Source: Gnetum montanum
Lineage: Eukaryota > Streptophyta > Gnetopsida > Gnetales > Gnetaceae
Length of the DNA: 64,000 nt
NCBI GenBank assembly: GCA_015680685.1
Contig: MNCI01010504.1
Span: 319,235-383,234 of the forward strand
Reading direction: 5' to 3'
Shown in pieces: positions 37,701 to 49,141 of this stretch. Position 1 is the first letter of the stretch; every line of letters begins with the position of its first letter. The translations under genes were made by a program, and so were the position numbers. A model generated the notes under the pieces. It saw only the letters and a list, made by a program, of their open reading frames with translations, had not been told where the DNA came from and ran no database searches.

Positions 37701-40700
37701 TATTTTTCTTTTTGGTAAAGAAATAATGGTTGGTGTATTTCCCTGTCCTTGGGTATCAACTTCTACATTTACATTTATCTCATTCAAGTCATAAAAATTT
37801 GGATGCTCTACTCTGTCATGCATTTCTTCTATTGTGGAGGCTAACATAAGTAGTGCTACTATTATCCATGTTACTAGTTTTGTCACTATAATCTTCACTT
37901 TTTTCATCTCCATCTTTTAGTCACTCTTGTTATTTAGCCTATTGGTTGTATGATTTCTTTAGCAAAGATATTGCACCTATTTAAACAAGACTCAAGGTAA
38001 GGTACACTGATGGTATTTCCATGAATTTCAACTACTAATTCTATTGCTTCAAACCTTTTCCACATTATAGATACTTATCCTTTGGTACATCTATTTTGAA
38101 TAAAATTTTATAGTAAATATTCTATATTTTCCTACATCTTTCATCCATCACTTTAAGAAATTATCCTATTGCTTGTACCCAGCTTTGCATTATATATACC
38201 TATTTTTTGTGGCACCTATTTTGACCAAAATCTTCTACTAAATGTTGTGCTTTCTTGCTCTTTTATCCATCACTTTTAAGAGAAATTACTTTATAATGAT
38301 AAAGGATTGCAAAAAATTTAAAGAACTTATATGTTTCCTCATTAGTAAATTATAAATTTAATTTTTTTTTACTAAATAATTAAATTGTAAACTTTTGAAA
38401 CAAATTCTAAGTTAACTAATTAATAAATTATAAATTACACATGCATCATGAAAAACACATTATATTCATTTCTTACATAAATAGATTATAAATAAGGATA
38501 CATGTATTATGCAAAAATCAATATACAATTTTACTTCATAAAAATGAAAAAATGATACATTTGTAAAAGACACCATCTTTGTATGATAAAAAAAGTAATT
38601 GCTTTTAATTGGGATTATTGCTCTAGCTAAATAATTAGATGACATTATGCTTAATTTTAAAGAGTTGCCAAGTGCTCCTTATTAAGTTGTCTACATTAGT
38701 AAGCTTTGTTGTAGTTGTAACATGGATGAAATTTAGTAGATTGAGCTTTAAAATTATAACATAAAAAATTTATATGAAATTGAATCCATTAGATTTTGAA
38801 AAGATAATATTTGAATCCAATTTGCTAAAATTTCAATCAATGAAATAAATTGCAAAAACACATACAATCCCTCTCTCTCTTTTAATTTTCTTTACATATT
38901 ACAACCTCATAGATATCATAATTTGGAGTGATGATAAGGTGCTTATTCCTCAAATTGGAAGACATGCTTTTGAGCTTGAATGAAACCAATTGAAAATAGC
39001 TTAGGCTTTTTATCATTCACTAACCTTCTTGAAACCCCTCATGATGGGACAATAATTTAGGCCTTTGGTTGTTATTCTTTCATCATACAACATAATAAAA
39101 TCTCAAAAATTCAAAACTGTAATCATCATTTTAATGATTACATCATTGAGGACATGTAACTAAGTATCAATGTTTCATAACTTAGAAGGGAAAAGGACCA
39201 ATAAACTTTCAATTTTAATAGAAATAATAAAAATTGCTAAAGTAAATTCAAGTAGCATATAATCTAGCAATTGCACATAAAATCCAAAAGGGGTAAATGC
39301 TGCGTAGAGTTAAAGAGTATTAAATATGTGAAACAAGAGATTATGGATATTAGAAAAATTCCTTATGCATTAATGGGTACATCTCGATTTATATAGCAAT
39401 GTAAGTTGCTAGGAAAGAGCACTACTATGACACTTATAATCAATGGCCTAATTCTTTGAAGTGATGAATGAAAGGTATAGAAAAATTGAATATTTAGCAT
39501 GAAATTCTAGTAAAACATAAGTGCACTAGAGAATGGGTATCTATAATGTAGAGATGGTTCAAAACAATAACTTTAGCAGTTGACATTAGTGAAAACATTC
39601 ACTAGTACCTTAAGGCCTTATTTAAATAGGTGTAGCATCATGGCTTCATAGCTATAGAAATGATATATAGCCAAAACTTCACCTAGGCTACACTAAAGAG
39701 TTATAAAAGAAGAGTGAGGTAAGAGTGAATATAATAAAAGAATACAAAAGTAACAACAACAAAAACACTAGTAACATGGATGATTGTAGCATGACTTAAG
39801 TTAGCCTCTATAACACAAAGAATTAATAAAAGAGTAGAGCATCATAATGATCTACATTACTACTACTAGATAAAGTGGATGAAAATGTATAATTTGATCC
39901 CAAGAAACATAAGAATAAACCAGTCATTATTTCTCTACTACAGTGAAAAATGCTAGGCCAAGGCTAATTTATCATTTTCTAATGAATGAATTGGTTGAAG
40001 TGGTCGTAGGAATGAGTTCAAAAAAATCATGGAAATTCTTCTACGATCCAATCTTGAGAATTAGTGATGACATGATTTGGTTCTTTGTTATTGCCTTCTC
40101 TTTTCCTTCTCCTTTGTTACAATTTACATCTAGTGTGAACAATAAAGCTTCACCATGGAAAGAATGTAATACCAATTGAAAAAATTTCAAGAAATGTTTT
40201 GGGTAATACATCAGCAAAAATTTTCTCCCTTTATGTCTATTAAAATCTAATGTCAAATCAAAATTAAAATTTTATGTATCTTTCCACACCTCATCAAATT
40301 TTTTTTCATCCTTTATGTCCATTAGAATTTAATTTATCTTATGTATCCTTTTACATTTTCCATAGTAGTACTTGCATTAAATCAAACCTATAATATTAGG
40401 ACGAATGCAAAAATAGAACCCAAAAACTTCCAACTAAAAGAAGAATGTTTTGATCACCTTCCCTACACATGTTTGTTAACCCATATGCATTAACAAAGAC
40501 ATTTAAAGTTGTGTTTGAGGACCAATAAATTTCAATGATGGATCTTGGACTGTTACTTGAGAGTTATCTTAAAATGACACCATTTTCATTCATTTAAATG
40601 TAATATCTCTAAATATATTAATTTTAGCAAGCTAATTTGTTAATTTGAATTAAATCCAAGACATTTCATTAAAATGGAAAAAATCAATGTATTTTTTATT

Positions 40701-41662
40701 TTATATAACATGCAAGGTTCATTGGTTGATGTCTATTACTATTCGTACCTTAAGAAAGAGGAAAAAAAGTCTCTTTATTAATTAATTTGTTGTTTTATTA
40801 AGTCAATCTTGTATATATTTTTCCTCTTAATATACCATTGATTACTATTCCACTTCTCAGCTCTGGGCTTGTTTTCCAAGTTCACCTCGCAACTTCTAAA
40901 CAGTTTCAAAATGGTAGCAATAACAATAACGACATCCATTGTAATAATTTAAAAATCCTTCAACCCAAATCGAGTGTGCTAAAAATCATAGGATTGGTGG
41001 TAGAAATCTAGGTTGCTTTATCAAATTTGCAAGAAAAAACCTCACACAGTGACCACACTCTTTTGCATATGGAGTCTCATTTATAGTCTATTGTAAGAAA
41101 ATGTGACCATTAGACATCCGACAATGACTGTGTTGTGTTCATGGGGGCTCCATGAGTCATTTTCACTTTTCACAACCTTATTTTCTTAGCTAATGATTAT
41201 CATTCATCACCTCTGAGCTTTGGTTAGTGTTTTCAATTTCACTATGTTGAAGTTGTTGTAAGGTCCTGGTAGGCTACTAGTTTCATGTTGTTATTTTTGT
41301 TTGTGTTTGTTGCATATCCTTAGGTGTTGGCAACTGTGGCTATGCTTGTGGTAGTGATGATGTGGATGAAGTGGTGTGTTTTTATCACTAAGGATTTTTT
41401 CAGTGGCTTGTTGCGGCTACCACTATGCTAGTCAAGTGGTTCTATGTGATGGCTGGTGGCATGGTTCTATGTTGTGGTTGGTGACATGGTTCTATGCATT
41501 TGTAGTGCAATTTAGCATTGTGGTCGATGGCAGACCTATTCTATGTTTCTTGCTTATTTGGGTGGTTGGTTTCAACTATCCTTTTGGCTATTGTGGTGGC
41601 TGTGCTTTGTTATATTCGCATAGTCATTGCATTTTGTTAGGCTTCTTCCTTGCTCTACCATG

Positions 41663-42750
41663 TTTAATTCATCCAAAAATTTTGCTCCTCATCAGGGAAG
41701 TACCTCCAACTCATCTAATATAGACTTCCCCCTTCCTGATGATATTTTTTATGTTGTTTCTAAATATTTTGTGACATGTTTTATATTCCTTCAAATTATT
41801 GATTTTCTACTAAGGTCACTCAATATAAATATACAAATATAGAGCATTCAAAATATTTTCTCACACCTACTACCACACTTGAAAATTTATCCTAGTGGAA
41901 CTCTCTAAGGTCTCTCAAGTTGAGAAGGATTTCTCTATCCAAACTTTTCTAACACATAATTCAACTTTCATTACACATGCCTGGAAATTTGACTTTAATG
42001 TTAATGACTCGGTATACAATACAATCCCTTATTATGTTGAACTATCAATCCATCCCCTAAATTTTTCATCTGCAAAAAGGGACTTCATGAGTAGCTTCAA
42101 TCATATTATTTCAGACCATGGCTCTATGATTAATGGAACTCAATTTTGTTGGTACATGTTCCATTGTTATTGTATCAAACTTAATATTACTCATAGAAAG
42201 AACTCACTAACCCTCTAGAGGCAAAATCTTCACCCAACAAGTAGATTATTTTTATCTTCATAACTCTTATAGTTACTATCATCAGGTTGAGCATCATTTT
42301 TTGGCATGTTCCATTTTACCCAAGAAAAAACATTTTGCTGAGTTTTGAAAATCCCATTCCCTAGATATTTCAACATCCCATCCACCATTAGAATCTTTTA
42401 GGTTTATAACCTCTTCTAAAAATGTTCTAAAGTCTTCCTCCTCATCTAGCCCCTCCAAGGCACAAGTGCCATAGTCGGGCGCACTCCCAAAGATAACCTC
42501 TAAAGCACATGCCACTCCTTCAAAGTCATTTAAGGACTTAGTTTTGAGTAGATTTTGTGATGTGTAGTGGAAAGAAATGAGTTAAAGCTTTCTCATTTAC
42601 AAATCCACCCTCCACTTCTTCTCCAATGAACAATTCTACATTACTTGTCACTACAAATAATTTATTTGACATTTTTTCACAAATAATGGAAGTTGATACT
42701 TCAAGTTTCAAACCTTCTAATGATTTTTCATTTGATACATCCTCTACTTC
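41663..42750 (+). pseudogene. LINE 2 ORF1 (nucleic-acid-binding type)
   Basis: It starts MFNSSKNFAPHQGSTSNSSN and continues after frame changes as VSQVEKDFSIQTFLTHNSTF, HAWKFDFNVNDSVYNTIPYY and VELSIHPLNFSSAKRDFM. The W..DF......IP.(W/Y)V.L...P pattern is that of the DUF4283 domain at the start of plant LINE ORF1 proteins, which bind element RNA. The most open piece is 41895-42218. The C-terminal part to 42750 is rich in stops and unassigned. Confidence 0.6.
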
Positions 42751-42753
42751 CCC

Positions 42754-43180
42754 ATGAACCTTTTGTCTTGGAATGTTCAACGCCTAACTAATAGGCTTCA
42801 ATGTAAACATGCAAGAAACTTTCTTTCTAGTCTAAATATTACTTTTGACTTTGTTCTCTTTCAAGAAATGAAGATTTCAACAAATCATTTATCTCTTTTA
42901 GCCCATTGGTTTTTCCCTCACTCATCAATTCTTGCTACTTCCCATGTTAGTGGGGAAGGGAATGTTGCCATTTTCCTCTCAACTTATTGGAAAGGTAAAA
43001 TCATTCAAAGTGGTTTTGATTTTGGCCATAGAGTTTCCTAGGCTACCTTCTCATCCTCACATGGCCATTTTGGTATTTGATCTATTTATGCCCCTAATGA
43101 ATCTACGGAACATGCTCTTCTATGGTAGGAACTAGCCAATTCCCTTCCCTTTGTGCTTTGGACTTTTGAAAAAGATTTTA
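42754..43180 (+). pseudogene. LINE 2 endonuclease
   Basis: It opens MNLLSWNVQRLTNRLQCKHA, then FDFVLFQEMKIS (the catalytic Glu motif QE.K), then GEGNVAIFLS and, after a break near 43040, SIYAPNESTEHALLW and LPFVLWTFEKDF (degraded G.DFN). These are the N-terminal motifs of the APE-type LINE endonuclease. The first 95 codons remain open. The second half, with FTW and SRIDR, cannot be recognised. Confidence 0.8.
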
Positions 43181-44099
43181 TATGATAAAATTCCCTCATG
43201 ATAAGCTTGGGGGATGTTTTTTCTAAATTTCAAATTACAAGTATCAAACATGGTAAAACTTTAAGAAAATGTTCTACCTTTTCGATGAGGTGGACACCTC
43301 TAATAGTGATCTCCTTCATAGATTTACTTAGAGTAATCTTTGTCTTGGATAGGCTCACATCTATAATCAATTAGATAGATTCTATTTTTCCACCTTTTCT
43401 TTATGGCAAGCCTCTCCTCTTCTGCTACTATGGTTCATCAACATGCAACCTTATTGGACCATATCCCCATCATAATGTCTATTTAGATTTATAGTAACAA
43501 TCACAAACATAATTTCCATCTTTTTTGAATACACAGTAGCTACTTTTCTTCTTATTTTTCCCAACTACTTCTCTTAAATCTTTGGAATGCCAAACATACG
43601 CCCTTAGTTTAGATGGGTTGGATTTAATGGTGGCATCATGCTACTTGTAGAGTATAGAACTTTGTCTGTTATTATGATAAGGAAGTGGCAACCCATGTCA
43701 CATAAGAGTACAACAACATTCACTTTACTATTCAACATCTTATTGATTGATTAGCTCAAGATCCTTTCAATACTCATGTTCATGGAGATTTATCTAAAGC
43801 TTGGTTAGATTTCCAACAATGGGACATGTATAGAGCTCAAAGTGTCTTAACAAAAAGTAGATTCACTTGGTTTAATATTTAAGATGAACATTGTAAGGAA
43901 TTTTTCAAGTATCTAAATAGCTCTTCTCCTTCACATTTTTTAGAAAACATCTCTAGTGATGGTACCATCATCATTAATCAAAAAAGTCTTCTCTAATATC
44001 TTAAGAAGCATTTTGAAACCTTATTTGTTACTACTCCTATAGATATCTCTTTGTTTAAGGTCACTACCCTTAATTATCCTAGCCTAATCAATTCAACTA

Positions 44100-45010
44100 T
44101 GTTTCAAAGTTTAGAAGCTAATATTACTTAGGATGAGCTTCAAGAGGCTTGTTTTAAATTGAGTCTCAGGAAGGCCCCTAGTTATGATGGTTTCCCCATT
44201 GAATTTTTTCAAAATCATTGGGATCTAGTGGGAAATGATCTCTTTGAATTCATTAAAGAGGTTGTCCTTATTGGTTCCCTATGGCCTAATTTAAATTAGG
44301 GGATTATTCATCTCCTTCCTAAGTTTGGGGATCCTACCTGTATCTACAATTGGCATCCCATCACTCTTCTTGATGTGGTGTATAAAATTTGGGCCAAGTG
44401 CTTGGCCATTCATTTGAATAAAATTCTTTGACATATTATATCTTCCCAAAAAATAGGATTTATTCTTGGTAGATATATTTTAAATAATCTGATTATTGCA
44501 TGGGAAGGTCTTTAGTGAGCAAAGGATGATGGTAAGGATATTCTCCTCATGAAACTTGATTATGCAAAGGCCTACAACAACATAAAGTATGACTTTATTT
44601 TGTAGACCATAACTAAACTTGGTTTTGGCCCTAATTTCTTACATATGTTGAAATGTTTATTCTTTGATGCTACCATGATAATAGCTACTACCTTTAGTAT
44701 CACCTCTTCCTTTTCTATTCATAGTTTAGTGCAGCAAGGATGTCCTCTTGCCCTTTACCTATTTATCATCACACCTAACTTTCTCTATCATTAGTTAAAC
44801 TATGATATTTAAAATAAAACTATCACTAGGGTCCATCTCTCTTCCCCTCAACATTAGCTTATTAACATGCATGTCATCGATGACTCCTTTTTTCTTATTC
44901 AAAACATTGTTACTAATTTGCAATGGCTCTTATTCTAGATGGAGCAATATTGCTCTTTCTCTAGTTCCACTATTAATTGGAATAAATATTTTGACTGTAG
45001 TCATCTAGTA
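44100..45010 (+). pseudogene. LINE 2 reverse transcriptase, 3'-truncated
   Basis: Frames give DELQEACFKLSLRKAPSYDG and FPIEFFQNHW (K.PG.DG......F), NWHPITLLDVVYKIWAK (RPI.LL.V.YKI), IGFILGRYILNNLIIA (GF..GR.I..N), LLMKLDYAKAYNNIKYDFI (D.AKAYD...W), LVQQGCPLALYLFII (QGCPLSP.LF) and HVIDDSFFLIQN (44873-44884 encode VIDD, the decayed FADD catalytic pair). The order is perfect and stops are moderate. The sequence ends about 40 codons later at the junction with copy C. Confidence 0.85.
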
Positions 45011-45019
45011 GTCAACACT

Positions 45020-47342
45020 GTCAAGTTTGCATATTGAAGATTGGCTAACTTCATATATTCAATCATCTCCTCAATCTATAACTTCTTTAGATGGATTTTA
45101 GCTTTGTTGTAGGTGTTGATTCCATCAAAGATGGGTTGCCACATGTTGCCTCTTTGTTGGAGTTGTTGGAGGGCCTCATCCATCTTTTTCTTGGCTAGTT
45201 AGATTTCTTTTTCATTGACTTCTTTGAGAAGCCCTACCTAGTCCATGTAGTAATTTTTGACTTGTTCAAACATCAGGGCCTCATTCTTCTAGGTGGCTAT
45301 CTTAATGATCCATTTTTGATGACATGCATGGACTTTCTCCATCAAGAGATTTTGATTTTTAGTAGTTAACCTCTTCAAATCCATGTTCACCTTGGCAAGC
45401 TACTCCTACTACTATCACAAAAATTCTACCATCTAGTCCTTTTATGCATTGATCTTCCACAAGTGATGAATGTTCTTGGTAAGAAATAGGTTCTCCTTGT
45501 GAACTTGTGATAGGTCCTTATTACTGTTGTAGGCTAAGGCCTCCAATAGGGATGCATCAAATGCCACTACCTCTTTTTCATTATTAAGCTCTTTCAGTCT
45601 ATTTTGAAGTCATAGAAAAGCTTCATCCCTTGTAATTGGTTGGTTGATAATGACAAGACCAACTAAGTAGGTTCTAAGTTCTGCAACCTTAGTAGCCAAC
45701 TATTAATTTTTGGATATGGTTTCCTTGAGTTGGACATTGGCAATGATGAGCTTGCCCTTAGCTTCTAGTAGCTCCAATTGGATGGTAGTGATTTTTTCAT
45801 GGAGATTGAAGATCTCCAAAAGTGGTTTCCTAGTTTCCACTAGTCAGTCCAACATCTCCTCATGCTGGGTTGCACTTAGCATTTCACTTGTTACTCTTGT
45901 AAATTCTTGCACATATTTGAGTGTAGTGATGTTTAGCACAATGGCCATAGGAACATTCAAGGCCTTTGCTACATGGTCAGCCACCACCTCTATCATTGTT
46001 TCTTATCCATGGTGCTACATCACCAAGATAGTTTCTCCCTTACCCTTGTCTAGGCACACTAAAAAAGTGGCCACATTCCTAGAGATTTTTAGAAATTTTT
46101 GTTATTCTAGAATGGACACCATCACTTTCTAGGTGCTTGAATTCAACCTTGTAGGTGCTTGCATCCTTTATGCAAAACAAAATGATGCAGTCTTCTCTAG
46201 CTAGCTAATGGTATTGGTGACTTTGTTGAGATGGCTCAACGCTGGCTAGTAGACTGATGGTTCCCCATCACTCGATCATTCCTACTATTATTATAGGAGT
46301 TGCTCATGGATATTTTTCATGTGCTCAATGGTAGCATAAACCTCTAGTGTTATTTCTTGAGTTCGTGGTGATGGTGGTCGCTCCTCTTCTTATAGCTTAG
46401 TGAGTGCTTTGTCCTTCATCATCTCCTACTAAGATGTGGTAGGAGCATGATGAAGCATGTCATTAGCATAATGGGGTATGCCTTCCTTTTGCATAGTTTT
46501 CTAATGAGGTATAGAAAGGGGAGTGTCTTTGTCCCACACTCATTCTCTTTAAATCTTTTCTTGATCTTCAAGAAGATGAGCTCTGGGGGATTAACTAGAA
46601 ATTTTTCACTTAGAGAAACAGACACACAGGTAGAGAAGGTAGTGACTTTACTTGGCCTCATCATTGGGTTGAGGTGATAGGCTAAAATTTTGAAATATGC
46701 CCTCTTTGCCTTGGTGAGTGCACCATACTCCTTACGGTCCAATCCATAGCACCATTGGACCCATTCTTTCTTAACTTCTAGGTTCATTTGCATTGAAAGC
46801 TCTACCAAGGTTTCCCCAATGTTTGGTAACTCAAGGGCCACTATAATGGCCTCCATATAGTAGGAGATATTAATGTCCTTTATTTACACTATGACATCTA
46901 CCTACCTATTTTTCCAGAAGAGGTATGTCTCTTCCATGTACCACTCCTCATTGGAAGTGAGGATAGGCCACATGGAAGATCCTTGGAGTTGTGTTTTTAA
47001 CTCTTCTAGTGCCAAGTCTAAGATGGAACCAAATTTTAGTTCTTGGAGAACCATACTTTGGATCTTCTTGGAATGAATTTGCCTTAGGCAAGCCTCAGTC
47101 CAAGTGACTTCCAAGTTTAGTCTAGGCCTAGGCACCTCCTCTAGCTATGATTGGCCAATTTCTACTATGGAAATCTATCAAAAAGACTCCACTTCAGGCT
47201 CCTCTTGAAGAGGTATTATTACATGTGTTTTGACTACTTTGTCTTGGGGTTGCTATGGCTATTGGACCCTTCCTCCTTTTAGTTGCTTATCCCTTGGTTG
47301 GGATGGTCCTTTATCTTATGATTGTTTGGATTTGGGTGCCAT
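45020..47342 (-). pseudogene. Third ORF of Athila/Tat-like element, copy C
   Basis: The start ATG (47342-47340, MAPKSKQS) follows the apparent intron. The best-preserved part (47135-46419) reads RPRLNLEVTWTEACLRQIHS and, farther on, MEAIIVALELPNIGETLVEL, WVQWCYGLDRKEYGALTKAK, RAYFKILAYHLNPMMRPSKV and TKTLPFLYLIRKLCKR. The last two blocks resemble the L.P..H.S.VT and LPFPSLIT.LC motifs of the plant PF20167-type domain. A 145-codon open run (46856-46419) covers this domain. The rest is a Leu/Glu-rich probable coiled coil. The C-terminal ~500 bp are missing at the LINE 2 junction. Homology to 1-1803 and 9974-12697 is clear. Confidence 0.7.
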
Positions 47343-47641
47343 TTGCAATCATAACATAGCCAAGGATTAGCATTTTATGTGTAAATTAGACACTTTGATA
47401 CCTTATCTCCTTTGATTAGTTACACTTAGGCTAATTTGTGATTATGGTGGATTGACTATTTGAATATTATTTTTTATTATTTTATTTTAATAGTTACCTG
47501 AGTTTGTTGGCAAGGTTTAACTTACATGAGTTAGTGATTTTTAATATTATTTTATTAGTTAAATCATGTGAGAGTTAAAAAAATTTAAAAAAAAATTCAT
47601 TAAATACCTATGGTTTGTGGCCCCCATGACATAAGGCTCAC
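47343..47641 (-). other. Apparent intron upstream of the third ORF, copy C
   Basis: AGAG|GTGAGC (donor at 47641) opens a 299-bp T/A-rich segment with the branch-like GCTAATCC and a decayed acceptor (TTGCAA before ATG; copy B has TTGCAG). Length and position match the 292-bp segment of copy B. Confidence 0.52.
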
Positions 47642-47785
47642 CTCTAGTAGCTACAAGATCAAAGAACAGAGTGATTTGGATAAGTGGTTAGAAAGGTATG
47701 GGCTAGAAAAGGCTGAGCCTTGAAAACTACAAAAACTTCTTTGATGTTTGAGTGAAAATGTGAAGAATTTCCTAACTTCCCATTA

Positions 47786-47795
47786 CTATTTATAG
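47786..47795 (-). promoter_or_regulatory. TATA box-like site before the third ORF, copy C
   Basis: The minus strand reads CTATAAATAG, a textbook plant TATA box, 145 bp before the intron donor, and aligned with CTATATATAG of element B. Confidence 0.52.
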
Positions 47796-48081
47796 TATTT
47801 TTGTGATGCATCAACGAGGATGCGTAGACATAGCCAAAAGAAAAAAAATCACATTAAAAACTAATGAAAAATAAGGAGTTTTTTTTAATGAAATTGGATT
47901 TTAGACGAAGTTAGAAAAGCTAAGATTAAGGTCAAATGCCTGAAGAGGGCTAGTATTATGCTCAAAAAAGAAGATTTAATTCAAAGATTATTTGTTAAGA
48001 TAGCAAAAACTGGATGCAATCATGATGGAAATCATAAGTTTTGAAAGCAAAATAACTAAGGGCTAAGGAGCTTAACCATCC

Positions 48082-48980
48082 TAATGAAGTGTCTTCAATT
48101 AGCTGTGTTGATAGGATGCCATCGATGCAACCTTGTCGATGAGATCCCATTAACATAGGGTTTCCCATGTTAACATGTACCCATTGACATGGCACCCTAG
48201 TAGGTCTATAAATATAACACCCCAGTTATGTTAATGGAGGTTAGAATTTTACTTGCTAGTGGAATTATTACATTTTATTTCTATAAGAGATAGGATAATT
48301 TTCTAAGTGCTTGTAGTAGAAGTCAAGGAGTGTATGGATATTTATTCAAGCATTGTTGTACTTGAGCATTGTAGTGTGTATGGCAATAAAGATGAGATTT
48401 TTGATAAATGTTGCAACACTTGGACTAGCTTAATGATTTATTTATACATTTATTATTTTTATTAATTAAGTGATTAATTAAACTAGAATGATTAATATTT
48501 TAACTAATTAATTAAACTAAATAGACTAGCACACATAAATATGACCACTTTGAGCATACTTATAACACTTGGTAATCCCAGTAGAACTTAATCCTTGGCC
48601 CCTTAGTAGTAGTGTTGTACATGTTCAAGATGTGTATGGAAAGTGGGATTAGATGCTTATGTTAGAATACTTAGTTATAAATTAGCAATTAAATTAGTTG
48701 AATTAGTTAATCAATTTATTCTCAATCTATTACCAACCTTAGACAAACAAAATATAAAATAATAAAAATAATAAAAATCATGTGCCTCAATTACACTTAA
48801 CCATACAACTAAGCTTCACAAGTGTAGTTGGAAAGACAACTAGTGCTTCATGATTAGATTCACCTTCTAGATTAAATCCTATGTATGAGAAGACTAGAAA
48901 TCCATGGAATTTGACTAGATTGCATGTGAACACCTTAGTGATTTGTATGGTTGGATGTAGAGATACCTCACTAGTCATCA
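48082..48980 (+). repeat. 5' LTR of Athila/Tat-like element, copy D
   Basis: It starts TAATGAAGT and ends AGTCATCA, decayed versions of TGATGAGTC and CTCATCA. A TATA box (TCTATAAATATAAC) lies near 48203. It aligns with LTR A in the same orientation. A PBS and gag follow, so this is a 5' LTR. It abuts copy C, which runs in the opposite direction. Confidence 0.85.
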
Positions 48981-48981
48981 T

Positions 48982-49000
48982 TAGTATTGTTGTTGGGGAA
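48982..49000 (+). other. Primer-binding site of copy D (tRNA-Asp type)
   Basis: TAGTATTGTTGTTGGGGAA, one base after the LTR, matches TGGCGCCGTTGCCGGGGAA with transitions only (12 of 19 positions identical). Confidence 0.85.
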
Positions 49001-49141
49001 TTTTATCTAATACAGTGAATTATTAATCTAAGATTATTGAAAATTACTCAACATTGTTGAAATGAAGCCAATAGAGTTAAATCATAATAATTAATCAAAA
49101 CTATACTACAAGCACATTGAGAAATTGTTTCTAATAAAAAT

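Larger units (their letters stand above)
31851..41240. other. 9.4 kb AT-rich stretch without recognisable genes
   Basis: No protein family, RNA gene, LTR pair or PBS was recognised on either strand. All open frames are under about 85 codons and low in complexity. It contains two local tandem duplications, listed separately, and short homopolymer runs. It may be very old transposon or unannotated non-coding DNA. Confidence 0.4.
41241..45010 (+). mobile_element. L1-like LINE 2 with ORF1, endonuclease and RT
   Basis: A G/T-rich leader (41241-41662) precedes an ORF1-like region and an endonuclease-RT region, the standard L1 layout. The RT ends soon after its catalytic motif, at a sharp junction (about 45010) with minus-strand Athila/Tat sequence. 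The thumb and 3' end are therefore missing, which is unusual because LINEs normally lose the 5' end. A later rearrangement or insertion probably cut it. Confidence 0.75.

Noticed and set aside
41376-41723. A 115-codon Cys/Trp/Phe-rich open frame that might be a membrane protein
   Set aside because: It is G/T-rich leader sequence just upstream of LINE 2 ORF1, with no family resemblance; composition alone explains the frame.
45710-46132. A 140-codon + strand open frame, with a 73-codon counterpart (167-388, - strand) that aligns with it
   Set aside because: Both lie antisense to the third ORF at the same place. Their similarity follows from homology of the sense sequence, and C-to-T decay in the sense strand rarely makes stops in this antisense frame. 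There is no independent coding evidence.
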